Source of the DNA: Pseudonocardia sp. DSM 110487
Lineage (GTDB): Bacteria > Actinomycetota > Actinomycetes > Mycobacteriales > Pseudonocardiaceae
Reading direction: 5' to 3'
NCBI RefSeq assembly: GCF_019468565.1
Contig: NZ_CP080521.1
Coordinates: 1,612,001 to 1,676,000 of the forward strand
DNA: 64,000 bases
Each line of letters opens with the position of its first letter. Position 1 is the first letter of the stretch. Both the position numbers and the translations under genes were made by a program. Positions 16,918 to 25,203 of this stretch are shown piece after piece. The notes under the pieces are model-generated. The model was not told where the DNA came from and ran no database searches. It saw only the letters and a program-made list of their open reading frames with translations.

Positions 16918-17907
16918 TCAGACCCGCTGGACCGGTGCGGTGGAGCGGCGGGGGATGAGCGTCGGCGTGGCCACGAGCGTCCGCGGCGATCGGTCGCGGC
17001 CGGCCTCGAGCAGGAGTTCGAGCGCACCCGCGGCGACCTGCTGGAACGGCACTCGCACGGTGGTGAGGGGCACGGGGAGGCGGCTGACCACGGGAATGTC
17101 GTTGTAGCCGACGAGCGAGAGGTCGTCGGGGATGCGTAGCCCGAGCGCGTGTGCTGCCGCCATGACGCCGATGGCCGTGTTGTCGTTGACGGCGAAGACG
17201 GCGGTGGGCCGGTCAGGCCGGTCGAGCAGGGTGCGGCCCGCTGCCTCGCCGGCCTCCATGGAGAACGAGTCTCCCGCGATCAGGGCCTCGTCGACGGGCA
17301 CGCCCGACTCGGCGAGCGCGCTGCGGAAACCCTCCTGCCGGTTCCGGGCGCTCGACGCGTAGCGCGGACCGCCGACCAGCGCGATGCGGCGGTGGCCGAG
17401 GTCGACGAGGTGGCGGGTCGCGAGGTGTGCGCCGAGGCGGTCGTCCCCGACGGAGGCGGAGCTGACTCCGTCGGTGCGAAGGGCGAGCACGTGGGGCACC
17501 GGCCGCTCCGGCTCCGTCGGCGCGTCGAGGCGGGCGGTGGTGAGGATCAGGCCGTCGACTCGTCGGCGCCGCAGGGACTGCACGGCGACGTGCTCGGCGT
17601 CGGGGTCGTCCTCCGTGGTTGCCACGATCGCGAACAGCCCGCGGGAGCCGCAGGCGCGGGCGATCTCCTCGTAGAGCATCGCCATGACGGTGTCGGTGAG
17701 CCGGGGGACGATGACGCCGACCGTGCTGGTGCCGGCTCGCCGTAGCCCGGCGGCGAGCGGATCGCGCACGTAACCGAGGTCAGCGGCCGCCTGACGGACT
17801 CGTTCGGCGGTGGCGCTGGTCGAACGGGGGAGGCGCTCGTCGAGCACCCGCGAGACGGTCGACTTGCTCACCCCGGCCGCCCGGGCGACGTCGAGGATGG
17901 TCACCAC
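16918..17907 (-). CDS. LacI-family transcriptional repressor
   Basis: 329-aa repressor. Residues 1-50 contain the LacI helix-turn-helix and hinge (ILDVARAAGVSKSTVSRVLDE), followed by a periplasmic-binding-protein-like sensor domain (STVGVIVPRLTDTVMAMLYEE, RRRVDGLILTTA, TAVFAVNDNTAIGVMAAA, DDLSLVGYNDIP). It is divergent from the DapA-like/NRAMP-like operon and the shared promoter holds a strong palindromic operator, so it very likely represses that operon and itself in response to a carbohydrate-like or organic-acid effector. Confidence 0.93.
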   Translation of the reverse strand: MVTILDVARAAGVSKSTVSRVLDERLPRSTSATAERVRQAAADLGYVRDPLAAGLRRAGTSTVGVIVPRLTDTVMAMLYEEIARACGSRGLFAIVATTEDDPDAEHVAVQSLRRRRVDGLILTTARLDAPTEPERPVPHVLALRTDGVSSASVGDDRLGAHLATRHLVDLGHRRIALVGGPRYASSARNRQEGFRSALAESGVPVDEALIAGDSFSMEAGEAAGRTLLDRPDRPTAVFAVNDNTAIGVMAAAHALGLRIPDDLSLVGYNDIPVVSRLPVPLTTVRVPFQQVAAGALELLLEAGRDRSPRTLVATPTLIPRRSTAPVQRV

Positions 17908-17960
17908 GGGTCGAGGCTACTGAGGAGGAGGGGCTTGACGTCGACGCCCATGCGAGTCAT

Positions 17961-17994
17961 CGTACGGGAACGTTCCCGCAATCGTTCCCGTACG
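17961..17994. promoter_or_regulatory. LacI operator, nested palindromes
   Basis: A perfect 14-bp palindrome CGGGAACGTTCCCG (17965-17978) has the central CG typical of LacI sites. It is nested in a wider perfect inverted repeat, CGTACGGGAACG (17961-17972) facing CGTTCCCGTACG (17983-17994). The site ends 11 bp before the ATG of the DapA-like gene, so binding would block transcription start or elongation. Confidence 0.8.
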
Positions 17995-18005
17995 AAGGAC
18001 CACGA

Positions 18006-18923
18006 ATGTCTCTGGATCTGCGCGGGCTGGTGCCCGCCCCGGTCACGCCGTTCACCACCGACGGCGCCGTCGACCACGCCGCACTGGCGAGCTACGGCAA
18101 GTGGCTCGCCGGCTTCGAGGGCGTCAAGGGCCTGGTGTGCCTCGGGCACGCCGGCGAGGGCACATTCCTGACCCAGGCGGAGCAGGTCGCCACGATCCGC
18201 ACTCTGGTGGAGTCGGTGGGTGGCGCGGTGCCGATCATCGCCGGTATCACGGGCGAGGGCACCGCCGTCGCCGCCGCGGAGGCCGTCCGCGCCGTCGAGG
18301 CGGGCGCCGCCGCGGGGCTGGTCTACCCGTCGCACGGCTGGCTGCGGTTCGGCTTCCAGCCCGGCGCGCCGCAGGACCGCTACCGGGCCATCTTCGAGAC
18401 CGCGGGCCTGCCGCTCATCCTGTTCCAGTACCCCGACGCCACGAAGGCCAGCTACGACCTGCCCACCCAGCTGGAGATCGCCGCCCAGCCGGGCGTGTTC
18501 GCCACCAAGAACGGCGTGCGCAACATGCGCCGCTGGGACACCGAGATCCCGGTGCTGCGCGCGGAGCACCCCGACCTGCAGATCCTCACCTGCCACGACG
18601 AGTACCTGCTGCACACCATGTTCGACGTCGACGGCGCACTCGTCGGCTACGGCGGCCTCGCTCCCGAGCCGCTGCTCGAGCTGATCGCCGCGGGCAAGGC
18701 CCGCGACTACGCGGCGGCGCGCGCCGTGCACGACCGGCTCCTGCCCGTCACCAAGGCCGTGTACCACCGCGGCTCGCACATGGAGGGCACCGTCGCGCTC
18801 AAGCTGGGTCTCAAGGCAAGGGGCATCCTCCCGTCCGCTACGGTCCGCTCCCCGCTGCGCGACCTGTCCGCAGCGGCCGAGCAGGAGATCGTGCGGGCGC
18901 TCGAGTCCGCCGATCTCGTCTGA
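18006..18923 (+). CDS. DapA/NanA-family class I aldolase or lyase
   Basis: 305-aa TIM-barrel enzyme of the dihydrodipicolinate synthase/N-acetylneuraminate lyase family. Visible motifs are VPAPVTPFTTDG at the N-terminus, GHAGEGTFLTQAEQ (equivalent of GTTGE), the Tyr near 142 in LFQYPDAT and the Schiff-base Lys near 168 in FATKNGV. Family members condense or split alpha-keto acids (pyruvate aldolases, 2-keto-3-deoxy sugar acid aldolases or dehydratases). The GHAGE variation argues against true lysine biosynthesis. It starts directly after the LacI operator and is followed by the NRAMP-like transporter, which makes a catabolic role likely. Confidence 0.88.
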   Translation: MSLDLRGLVPAPVTPFTTDGAVDHAALASYGKWLAGFEGVKGLVCLGHAGEGTFLTQAEQVATIRTLVESVGGAVPIIAGITGEGTAVAAAEAVRAVEAGAAAGLVYPSHGWLRFGFQPGAPQDRYRAIFETAGLPLILFQYPDATKASYDLPTQLEIAAQPGVFATKNGVRNMRRWDTEIPVLRAEHPDLQILTCHDEYLLHTMFDVDGALVGYGGLAPEPLLELIAAGKARDYAAARAVHDRLLPVTKAVYHRGSHMEGTVALKLGLKARGILPSATVRSPLRDLSAAAEQEIVRALESADLV

Positions 18924-18937
18924 TCGAGGGGGTCGGT

Positions 18938-20152
18938 GTGACAACGCAGTCCCGACGCGCTCCGCTCCTTCGCCTGCTCGCACTGATGGGCCCCGCCTTC
19001 GTGGTGGGGGCCTGGCAGTTCGGCCCCGGCAACCTGGCCTCGGCCGTGCAGGCCGGCGGCCAGTTCGGCTACTCGCTGATCTGGGTCATCGCCGTCTCGA
19101 CCCTGCTCATGATCATGTTCACCGACATGAGCATCCGCATCGCCGTGTCCTCCCGTGGCTCGCTCGTCGAGACCGTCAAGGAGGTCCTCGGCCGGTTCAC
19201 CGGCGGCATGGCGGGGCTCGGCGTCTTCGCCATCACGCTGATGTTCAGCGTCGGCAACGCCGTCGGCTCCGGCCTCGGGCTCTCGCTCGTCCTGGGCGGC
19301 TCGCCCGTGTGGTGGACGCTCGCCTGTACTGCCACCGTGGCCGCGCTCCTGCTCGTCCGCAGGCTCTACGGCGTGATCGAGAAGGTCCTGCTGGCGATCG
19401 TCGCCGTGATGGCCGTGTCGTTCGTCGTCACGGCCGTGCTCAGTCGCCCCGACTGGGCGGCCGCCGCCGGAGGGCTCGTCCCGACCGTGCCGGAGGGCAC
19501 CGGCCTCCTGCTGGTCGCGCTGGTCGGCACCAACTTCTCGATCAACGCCGCCTTCTACACCGGCTACGCGGCGCGCGAGCGGGGGCTGCGCCGCGACCAG
19601 TACCGGGAGACCACGCTCGTGGACACCATCCCCGGGATCGTCGCGCCCGGCGTGATGACGGCGTTGGTGATCGTCGCCGCGGCGGCCGTGCTGCCGGGCT
19701 CCGACGGTGGGAGCCTCGCCCAGCTCGCCGGCGTGCTCGAACCGGTCGCAGGGCCTGCCGGGCGGATGATCTTCGCGCTCGGCTTCTTCGGGGCCGCGTT
19801 CTCGTCGATGATCGCCAACGCAACGGCCGGTGGCACCTTGCTCGCCGACGGCCTCGGCCACGGCAACCGGCTGTCGTCGCCGCGCATCCGCATCGGGATC
19901 TTCGGCGTGCTCGCGTTCGGTGCGGCCGTCACGGCACTCGCCGGGAGCTCACCGGTGCAGCTGATCATCGTCGCCCAGGCGCTCACGGTGGTGGTCGCAC
20001 CGCTGCTCGGTGTGCTCCTGGTGGTGCTGGCCAACACCGAGCGGCTCATGGGTGACCTGCGCAACCGATGGTGGCAGAACGTGATCTCGGTCGTCGGCCT
20101 GATCGCGATCCTCGCCACCTGCTACCGGCTGGTCACGACGCTCGTGTCCTGA
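18938..20152 (+). CDS. NRAMP-family transporter, non-canonical (no TM1 Asp)
   Basis: 404-aa membrane protein with about 11 hydrophobic segments and an NRAMP-like order: TM1 segment WQFGPGNLASAVQAGGQFGY, then MIMFTDMSIRIAV and later LVGTNFSINAAFYTGYAARE at the TM6 position. In characterised metal carriers TM1 has DPGN, whose Asp and Asn bind the metal, and TM6 has a Met in MPH. Here the Asp is Gly and the Met-Pro-His is absent, while the Asn is kept. Start is the GTG at 18938, 14 nt after the DapA-like stop, so the two are one operon under LacI. Transport of an organic substrate rather than Mn/Fe is a reasonable inference. Confidence 0.8.
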   Translation: MTTQSRRAPLLRLLALMGPAFVVGAWQFGPGNLASAVQAGGQFGYSLIWVIAVSTLLMIMFTDMSIRIAVSSRGSLVETVKEVLGRFTGGMAGLGVFAITLMFSVGNAVGSGLGLSLVLGGSPVWWTLACTATVAALLLVRRLYGVIEKVLLAIVAVMAVSFVVTAVLSRPDWAAAAGGLVPTVPEGTGLLLVALVGTNFSINAAFYTGYAARERGLRRDQYRETTLVDTIPGIVAPGVMTALVIVAAAAVLPGSDGGSLAQLAGVLEPVAGPAGRMIFALGFFGAAFSSMIANATAGGTLLADGLGHGNRLSSPRIRIGIFGVLAFGAAVTALAGSSPVQLIIVAQALTVVVAPLLGVLLVVLANTERLMGDLRNRWWQNVISVVGLIAILATCYRLVTTLVS

Positions 20153-20164
20153 CCGGCAGCTACC

Positions 20165-20178
20165 AGGCCGTGTCTCGT
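20165..20178. repeat. 14-bp exact repeat, copy 2
   Basis: AGGCCGTGTCTCGT, identical to 10728-10741 and in the same orientation, lies 12 bp after the NRAMP-like gene and at the edge of a long gene-free stretch. Confidence 0.4.
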
Positions 20179-20948
20179 GGATCTTGGCTGTCGGCGCTGT
20201 CGGCGGCGACCGTTCGGCGGTGGCCGCGGCCATGATCCGCAGATCAGTCGAGTAGCCGATCGGATACGTGGGAGACGCCGGAGCTGTGTCCGCGCCCCGC
20301 TTCCGAAGCCGGTCAGGACGTCGAGGCAACCAGGAGTGGCAAGGGACGGCAGTGGCGGTCGCTCCCGTCCTACGTCCGGGCGATCCGCCCGGGATTCCGG
20401 CGCAACACGTTCACGACCATGTTGACCGCACCTCGACGCACCGATCGTGCTCACTCGACGATTCCCTCGGCAACACGCCAGGGGTCAACGGCCGCCCACC
20501 GTCGTCCTGCACGCCGAGCGTCCGTGCAGCGGGCGGTGTGCAGGACCCGCCCGCGTCTCACCCGTGCTCGCGGGTTCGGCGACCGCGGTCGAGCCGAAGT
20601 CGCCCACCGCTTCTACAAGACTGGCCGCGCATCTCGTCTCCTCCTGATCAGATCGAGTGCTTCGTACCCGGCCACCAGGCCACTGGTAAGTCGCCGGTGT
20701 CCATGTGAACGAAGGGGATTCCGCGGGCCTTCGAGATCGCCAACCACATCAGGCACGCGGTGCCCCTGTTCCAACTGCAACGACCTTCAAAAAGGCAGTC
20801 GATTGTAGGCCGCCAAGCACCCTGAGTCCTCCCGGGCTGCGGGTTGACGAACAGTGCAGCTGTCCATCGAACCTGCCGCCCTGCCTCACGCATATCCGCG
20901 CACGCGCAGTCAGTCGCGATGCCGAGCCGCAGCGAACTTGAGATCGTG
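20179..20948. other. Gene-free stretch, 770 bp
   Basis: I find no supportable gene here. Reading frames on both strands are short and lack family motifs, and third-position GC bias is weak. The part near 20640-20940 is noticeably less GC-rich than its surroundings. A minus-strand frame over 20648-21025 has a codon pattern unlike neighbouring genes and overlaps the promoter and start of the next gene. Decayed or foreign DNA is the likeliest reading. Confidence 0.4.
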
Positions 20949-20977
20949 TTGATCGGCTGGCTGCCGCAGAATAATAA
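20949..20977 (+). promoter_or_regulatory. Promoter of the LLM oxidoreductase, probably leaderless
   Basis: TTGATC (20949-20954), a 17-nt spacer and TAATAA (20972-20977) give an almost ideal housekeeping promoter. The start of transcription would fall within a base or two of the ATG at 20985, and no ribosome site is present, so a leaderless mRNA is predicted. Confidence 0.6.
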
Positions 20978-20984
20978 TTGACCC

Positions 20985-21917
20985 ATGTTGCTGAGAGTCG
21001 TCACCGAACCGCAGCAGGGCGCCATGTACGACGACCTGCTCGCGGTCGCGCAGAAGACGGAGGAGTGTGGATTCGACGCGTTCTTCCGGTCCGACCACTA
21101 TCTGGTGCAGGGCGACGGCGACGGCTTGCCCGGCCCGACCGAGGCATGGATCACCCTGGCCGCGCTCGCGCGCGAGACGAGCAGGATCCGCCTCGGCACG
21201 CTCGTCAGCCCTGCGACCTTCCGCAACCCGGCCGTGCTCGCCCTCACCGTCGCGCAGGTCGACCAGATGAGCGGCGGCCGAGTCGAACTCGGTCTCGGCG
21301 CCGGCTGGAACGAGGCCGAGCACAAGACCCACGCCATCGACTTCCCCCCAACGGCCCGCCGGTTCGACATGCTGGCGGAGCAGCTGGAGCTGATCACTGG
21401 GCTGTGGCGGACACCGGTGGGCGAGCGGTACGACTTCTCCGGGCAGCATTACACGGTCGTGGACTCCCCCGCGCTTCCCAAGCCGGTGCAGACACCGCAC
21501 CCGCCGGTGATCGTCGGCGGCTCCGGCAAGAAGCGCACGCCGGCACTCGCGGCCGCGTACGCCACCGAGTTCAACGCTGCCTTCAAGCCGGTGGACGAGA
21601 CGGCGGAGCTGTTCGCCCGAGTCCAGGCCGCCTGTGCCGCGGCCGGGCGTGACCCGGACAGCCTCGCGCTCTCCGTGGCCCACGCGACCACCGTCGGCAG
21701 GAACGACTCGGAGGTCGGACACCGGTTGGAGGTCTACGGCCCCCACGCGGACGATGTGCAGGCCCACGCCCTCGTCGGCGTGCCCGCCGAGGTCGTCGAC
21801 CGACTCGGCCGGTTCGCGGAGACAGGGGCCGACCAGGCCTATCTGCAGATCCCCGACCTGGCCGACCTCGATCACCTCGAGCTCATCGCCTCCGAGGTGC
21901 TACCCCAACTGGCCTAA
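20985..21917 (+). CDS. LLM-class F420-dependent oxidoreductase
   Basis: 310-aa luciferase-like TIM-barrel oxidoreductase of the F420-dependent type. Characteristic segments are ECGFDAFFRSDHYLVQ near residue 30, SRIRLGTLVSPATFRNPAVLA, VELGLGAGWNEAEHKTHAIDF, and HPPVIVGGSGKKRTPALAA. Family members reduce or oxidise small organics with deazaflavin F420 or use FMN. It is transcribed alone from the AT-rich promoter above; a peptidase remnant follows. The substrate is not predictable. Confidence 0.88.
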   Translation: MLLRVVTEPQQGAMYDDLLAVAQKTEECGFDAFFRSDHYLVQGDGDGLPGPTEAWITLAALARETSRIRLGTLVSPATFRNPAVLALTVAQVDQMSGGRVELGLGAGWNEAEHKTHAIDFPPTARRFDMLAEQLELITGLWRTPVGERYDFSGQHYTVVDSPALPKPVQTPHPPVIVGGSGKKRTPALAAAYATEFNAAFKPVDETAELFARVQAACAAAGRDPDSLALSVAHATTVGRNDSEVGHRLEVYGPHADDVQAHALVGVPAEVVDRLGRFAETGADQAYLQIPDLADLDHLELIASEVLPQLA

Positions 21918-21942
21918 CCGCAGCTGCAAACGCACGGCGGAG

Positions 21943-22176
21943 ACGCTTGGGGCGGACGCGGTGACGAAACTGCACGCCGTGCTCCCGTTCAGCGGCGAGG
22001 ACTTCGCGCTCTTCCTCGACCGGATTCCGGGCACCTACTGCTTTCTCGGCGTCCGCCGGCCCGGGGCCGCGATCGAGACCAGCTTTCCGCACTCCGGTGA
22101 CGTCGTCCCGGATGAGCGCGCCATCGGCCACGGCGTGCGCGCGATGGCCGGCTGGCTGGCGCGCCGCAGCGCATGA
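21943..22176 (+). pseudogene. C-terminal remnant of an M20-family peptidase/amidohydrolase
   Basis: About 75 codons match the end of M20-family hippurate/amino-acid amidohydrolases (PFSGEDFALFLDRIPGTYC, then FLGVRRPGA, and PDERAIGHGVRAMAGWLARR). The Glu/Asp-containing PFSGEDF segment is a family signature near the C-terminus. The catalytic and metal-binding N-terminal ~300 residues are missing; the fragment begins 26 bp after the oxidoreductase stop with no start codon of its own. It marks a deletion that fused this tail to the LLM gene region. Confidence 0.75.
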
Positions 22177-22500
22177 GGTTCTGCCAGCGCACCGCTCAGC
22201 CCCCCGCCACATCCGCCGCGCCACCAGGTCGGTGAACTCGAGGGTGGGCGGGCTCGGGGCCACCCGCCAGGCCCCACTGACGCCGCTGCTGGCCGCTGTG
22301 CCGCTGCGGAGGCGGTGAGGCACCGTAGGCGATCTGCCCGATCTGGGACGGAAACCAGCGGATATACGGGGTCGGCCATTGATCTCGATCGTTCGAAGTG
22401 TTGTAGGGAGGGTCCCGACGTCGAGGCGCCTCGAGGGACAGCCTGACTGGCGGGTCCGCTGTCACCCGGCAACATCGCGAAGTCGACCCACGGATCAGGC
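22177..22500. other. Intergenic stretch without recognised gene
   Basis: Some 320 bp between the M20 remnant and the flavin hydroxylase. No frame shows a recognisable domain and no clear hairpin or repeat was seen. Confidence 0.4.
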
Positions 22501-23700
22501 CTATCGATAGACCGGATTCACGGTTGCGGCGTCGTGTTCGTAGATCCAGGCGACGGACTCGAAGGACCAATCGGTGGTGGCGGTGGCCATCTGCGCGTCG
22601 CGTTCGCGCTGCAGTGGGCCGTCGGGGAGGTGGAAGCGGGTCTTGTTGGCCGCCGACATCCCTTGCAGTCGCGCGGTTCGGGGACTGCGCAGCCGTTCGT
22701 AGTGGTGAAGCGCCTCGGGGATATTGCAGCCGGCGTCGGCGAGGCATGCGGCCAGGGTCGCCCCGTCCTCGATCGCCTGCGCGGCACCTTGGGCCATCAT
22801 GGGCAGCATCGCGTGGCAGGCATCGCCGAGCAGCGTCACCCGGCCCGCCGACCAGCGTTGCATCGGGGTGCGGTCGTGAAGCGCCCAGATGAACGTTTCG
22901 TCGACGGCGCCCAGGATGGTGCGCACCTGGGGGTGCCAACCGTCGTAGGCGGCGAGCGCGTCGGCGATGTCGCCCTGATCGGTCCACGACTCTCGGGTCC
23001 AGGTGTCCTGCTCGAGGATCGCGACGAAGTTGACCAGCTGCCGGTCTCTGACGAGGTAGTGCACGAAGTGCCTGCCGGGGCCCAGCCAGACCTGCGCGGT
23101 CACCTCCAACTCCAGGTCGGCCAGCCGGTCGGCCGGGACCAGCCCCCGGTACGCGATACACCCGGTGAAGTGTGGGTTCTCGGGGCCGAATAGCTCCCTG
23201 CGCACGCGCGAGTGGATGCCGTCGGCGCCGACCAGCACGTCCACCTCGGCCCGGGCGCCGCCTGCGAACCGCGCCTCGACGCGATCCCCGTGGTCGAGCA
23301 GCCCGGTGAGCCGGTGACCGAGGTGGACCCGCTCGGCGGGCACCGCCCTGGCCAACGCGGACAGCAGGTCGGCTCGATGGATCTGGTAGTGCGGGAAGCC
23401 GAAGGTGGCCTCCAGCGGCTCGGCCAGCGGTGAGCGCAGCAGGGTGCGGCCGTCGTCCCAGCGGCGTTGGTGCCAGGCCAGCGGCTTCACGCCCGTCCTC
23501 GCCAGCTCCTCGGCGAGCCCGAGCCGGTGCAGGATGCGCGAGGCGTTCGGGCTGACCTGCACGCCAGCCCCGACCTCGCCCAGCTGCGACGCCTGTTCGA
23601 ATACGTGGACGTCGAATCCGGCGTGTAGCAGCGACAGCGCCGCGCTGAGGCCACCGATACCCCCTCCGACCACTCCGACCGAGACCCCAGTGGAACTCAC
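22501..23700 (-). CDS. FAD-dependent aromatic hydroxylase (salicylate-hydroxylase-like)
   Basis: 399-aa class A flavoprotein monooxygenase. It has the Rossmann motif VGVVGGGIGGLSAAL at the N-terminus followed by VHVFEQASQLGEVGAGVQ, the DG motif VDVLVGADGIHSRVR near residue 160, and the GD motif VTLLGDACHAMLPMMAQGA near residue 290. It resembles 3-hydroxybenzoate 6-hydroxylase and salicylate 1-hydroxylase, which use NAD(P)H and O2. The GTG at 23700 follows GGAGGGAGG; the frame extends 31 residues further without a ribosome site. An AraC regulator lies upstream on the same strand, the likely activator. Confidence 0.88.
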   Translation of the reverse strand: MSSTGVSVGVVGGGIGGLSAALSLLHAGFDVHVFEQASQLGEVGAGVQVSPNASRILHRLGLAEELARTGVKPLAWHQRRWDDGRTLLRSPLAEPLEATFGFPHYQIHRADLLSALARAVPAERVHLGHRLTGLLDHGDRVEARFAGGARAEVDVLVGADGIHSRVRRELFGPENPHFTGCIAYRGLVPADRLADLELEVTAQVWLGPGRHFVHYLVRDRQLVNFVAILEQDTWTRESWTDQGDIADALAAYDGWHPQVRTILGAVDETFIWALHDRTPMQRWSAGRVTLLGDACHAMLPMMAQGAAQAIEDGATLAACLADAGCNIPEALHHYERLRSPRTARLQGMSAANKTRFHLPDGPLQRERDAQMATATTDWSFESVAWIYEHDAATVNPVYR

Positions 23701-23814
23701 CCTGCGCCTCCCTCCTGGAGGCGTCGACTGTTCCTCCGCAGGTCCGGGACCTGGTTGGAGTACAGCGCACGGCCGTTGTCTGTAGATGCGCACTGCCCGC
23801 GAGGGGTAGGCGGA

Positions 23815-24798
23815 TCAGGGATGTATCCCGTCCTCGTCGACGACGTGGACAGTGCGGTACTCGGCAGGGGGGATGCCGTAGGCGTCTCGGAACACGCGAC
23901 TGAAGTGCTGGGCGTCCATCAGCCCCCAGCGTGCGGCGATGGCACGCACTGGCCGGTCCCGCAGTGCCGGGTCGAGCAGGTCCCGGCGGCACCGCTCCAA
24001 CCGCCGGGCCCGGATCAACCCGGCGACCGTCGTTCCCTCGGCCTCGAAGAGTTTGTGCAGGTGGCGGAGGGAGACGTGGTGGGCAGCGGCGATCACGCCC
24101 GGGGTCAGCCCCGGATCGCCCAGCCGATGGTCGATGAACGCGCGGATGCGCAGCAACAGCACCCGCCGATGGCTGTCGCGGGGGACCGTCGGCCCGACGT
24201 CGAGCCGACCAGCCAGGCCCACGGCGAGCATATCGGCGAGGGCCGTCGACAATCGCGTGCGGTCGGCCGGGTTGTAGTCGTCGAGATGGCTGTGCATGTG
24301 GATCGCGAGTGAGGACACGAGCGCGCCGAGGCCGTGCTGCCCGCCGATCCGGACCGCGGTCAGGCGGGTCAGCTGCTGTAGCGGCAACGGGAGCAGCGTG
24401 CGCGGGAACTTCACCGCGACGATCTCCTGGTCCGGATCCCCGGCGCAGGCCAGGTGGCACGGGCTGGACAGATTCACCAACGTGAAGTCACGAGGGCGCA
24501 GGACGGCCTCCCGGCCGGCCTGCTCGAATACGCTACGCCCTCGCGTCTGCACATCGATCTTGAACAGCTCCGGGTCGGATCGACGGATGAGAAGCGGGGT
24601 CCTAGCCGCCTCCAGCGGCGGTCCGGTAACCGTCGTGACCCCCAGCGTTCCCACCGCGCCGGTGACGATCTGCGACCTGAAGTCGGGCTCGGCGTCGATC
24701 CGCAGATCGAACGGGACGATCGTGTCGCGCACGGCGTGCCGCAGATAGTCGAGCCGCGTCGGTATCGGCTCGTCCTCGGCGCGTATCACAATGCTCAT
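23815..24798 (-). CDS. AraC-family regulator with AraC-binding-like (cupin) domain
   Basis: 327-aa activator. The N-terminal ~200 residues match the AraC-binding-like domain of regulators such as NdmR/FeaR (LLIRRSDPELFKIDVQTRGR, DFTLVNLSSPCHLAC). The C-terminal ~100 residues are the AraC helix-turn-helix pair (IAAAHHVSLRHLHKLFEAEG; RAIAARWGLMDAQHFSRVFR). It ends about 115 bp before the flavin hydroxylase start on the same strand and probably responds to the aromatic substrate or product of that enzyme. Confidence 0.9.
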   Translation of the reverse strand: MSIVIRAEDEPIPTRLDYLRHAVRDTIVPFDLRIDAEPDFRSQIVTGAVGTLGVTTVTGPPLEAARTPLLIRRSDPELFKIDVQTRGRSVFEQAGREAVLRPRDFTLVNLSSPCHLACAGDPDQEIVAVKFPRTLLPLPLQQLTRLTAVRIGGQHGLGALVSSLAIHMHSHLDDYNPADRTRLSTALADMLAVGLAGRLDVGPTVPRDSHRRVLLLRIRAFIDHRLGDPGLTPGVIAAAHHVSLRHLHKLFEAEGTTVAGLIRARRLERCRRDLLDPALRDRPVRAIAARWGLMDAQHFSRVFRDAYGIPPAEYRTVHVVDEDGIHP

Positions 24799-25203
24799 GA
24801 CGGCGGATCCTCGACAAGCTCCGCAGAGGCGAATCGCTGCGTCAGCGATCCTGCCAGCGACACCACGGTGAGCGCGAGGTCAACCGGACCGGGTCTCAAC
24901 CAGCCGCCGCTCCACCAGGTGGGTGCCGAGGTGCCCCACGCGACATCGGCCCTCCGCCCCTTTCCGGCCCCTGGCACAAGCCGCGGTGTCGACCACGAGC
25001 GGCCATCTCCTGCTCGGCCGACCTGTGGACTGAGACCCACGAACACCTGCATTGCGCAGGTGTGCGACGTCATGTGTTGGAACCGCGGAACGCAGCGCGA
25101 CCCGGGCGGTGATCAGCGGTTCGACGCGAAACCCGACGCCCAGTGTCGGGTAACGCGCGATCTGATGATCACATGCTGGAGCCTGCCGTTCCTACCCCGT
25201 AGG
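24799..25203. other. Intergenic stretch without recognised gene
   Basis: About 400 bp between the AraC gene start and the end of the GMC oxidoreductase, both on the minus strand. It should contain the AraC promoter and any terminator of the GMC gene. No convincing frame, repeat or hairpin was identified. Confidence 0.4.

Noticed and set aside
20648..21025. 125-codon minus-strand frame over the LLM promoter
   Set aside because: No recognised motif, codon usage unlike its neighbours, and it overlaps a strong promoter and the start of a real gene on the other strand.
24795..25073. 92-codon minus-strand frame between the AraC and GMC genes
   Set aside because: No motif, no ribosome site and low coding bias.
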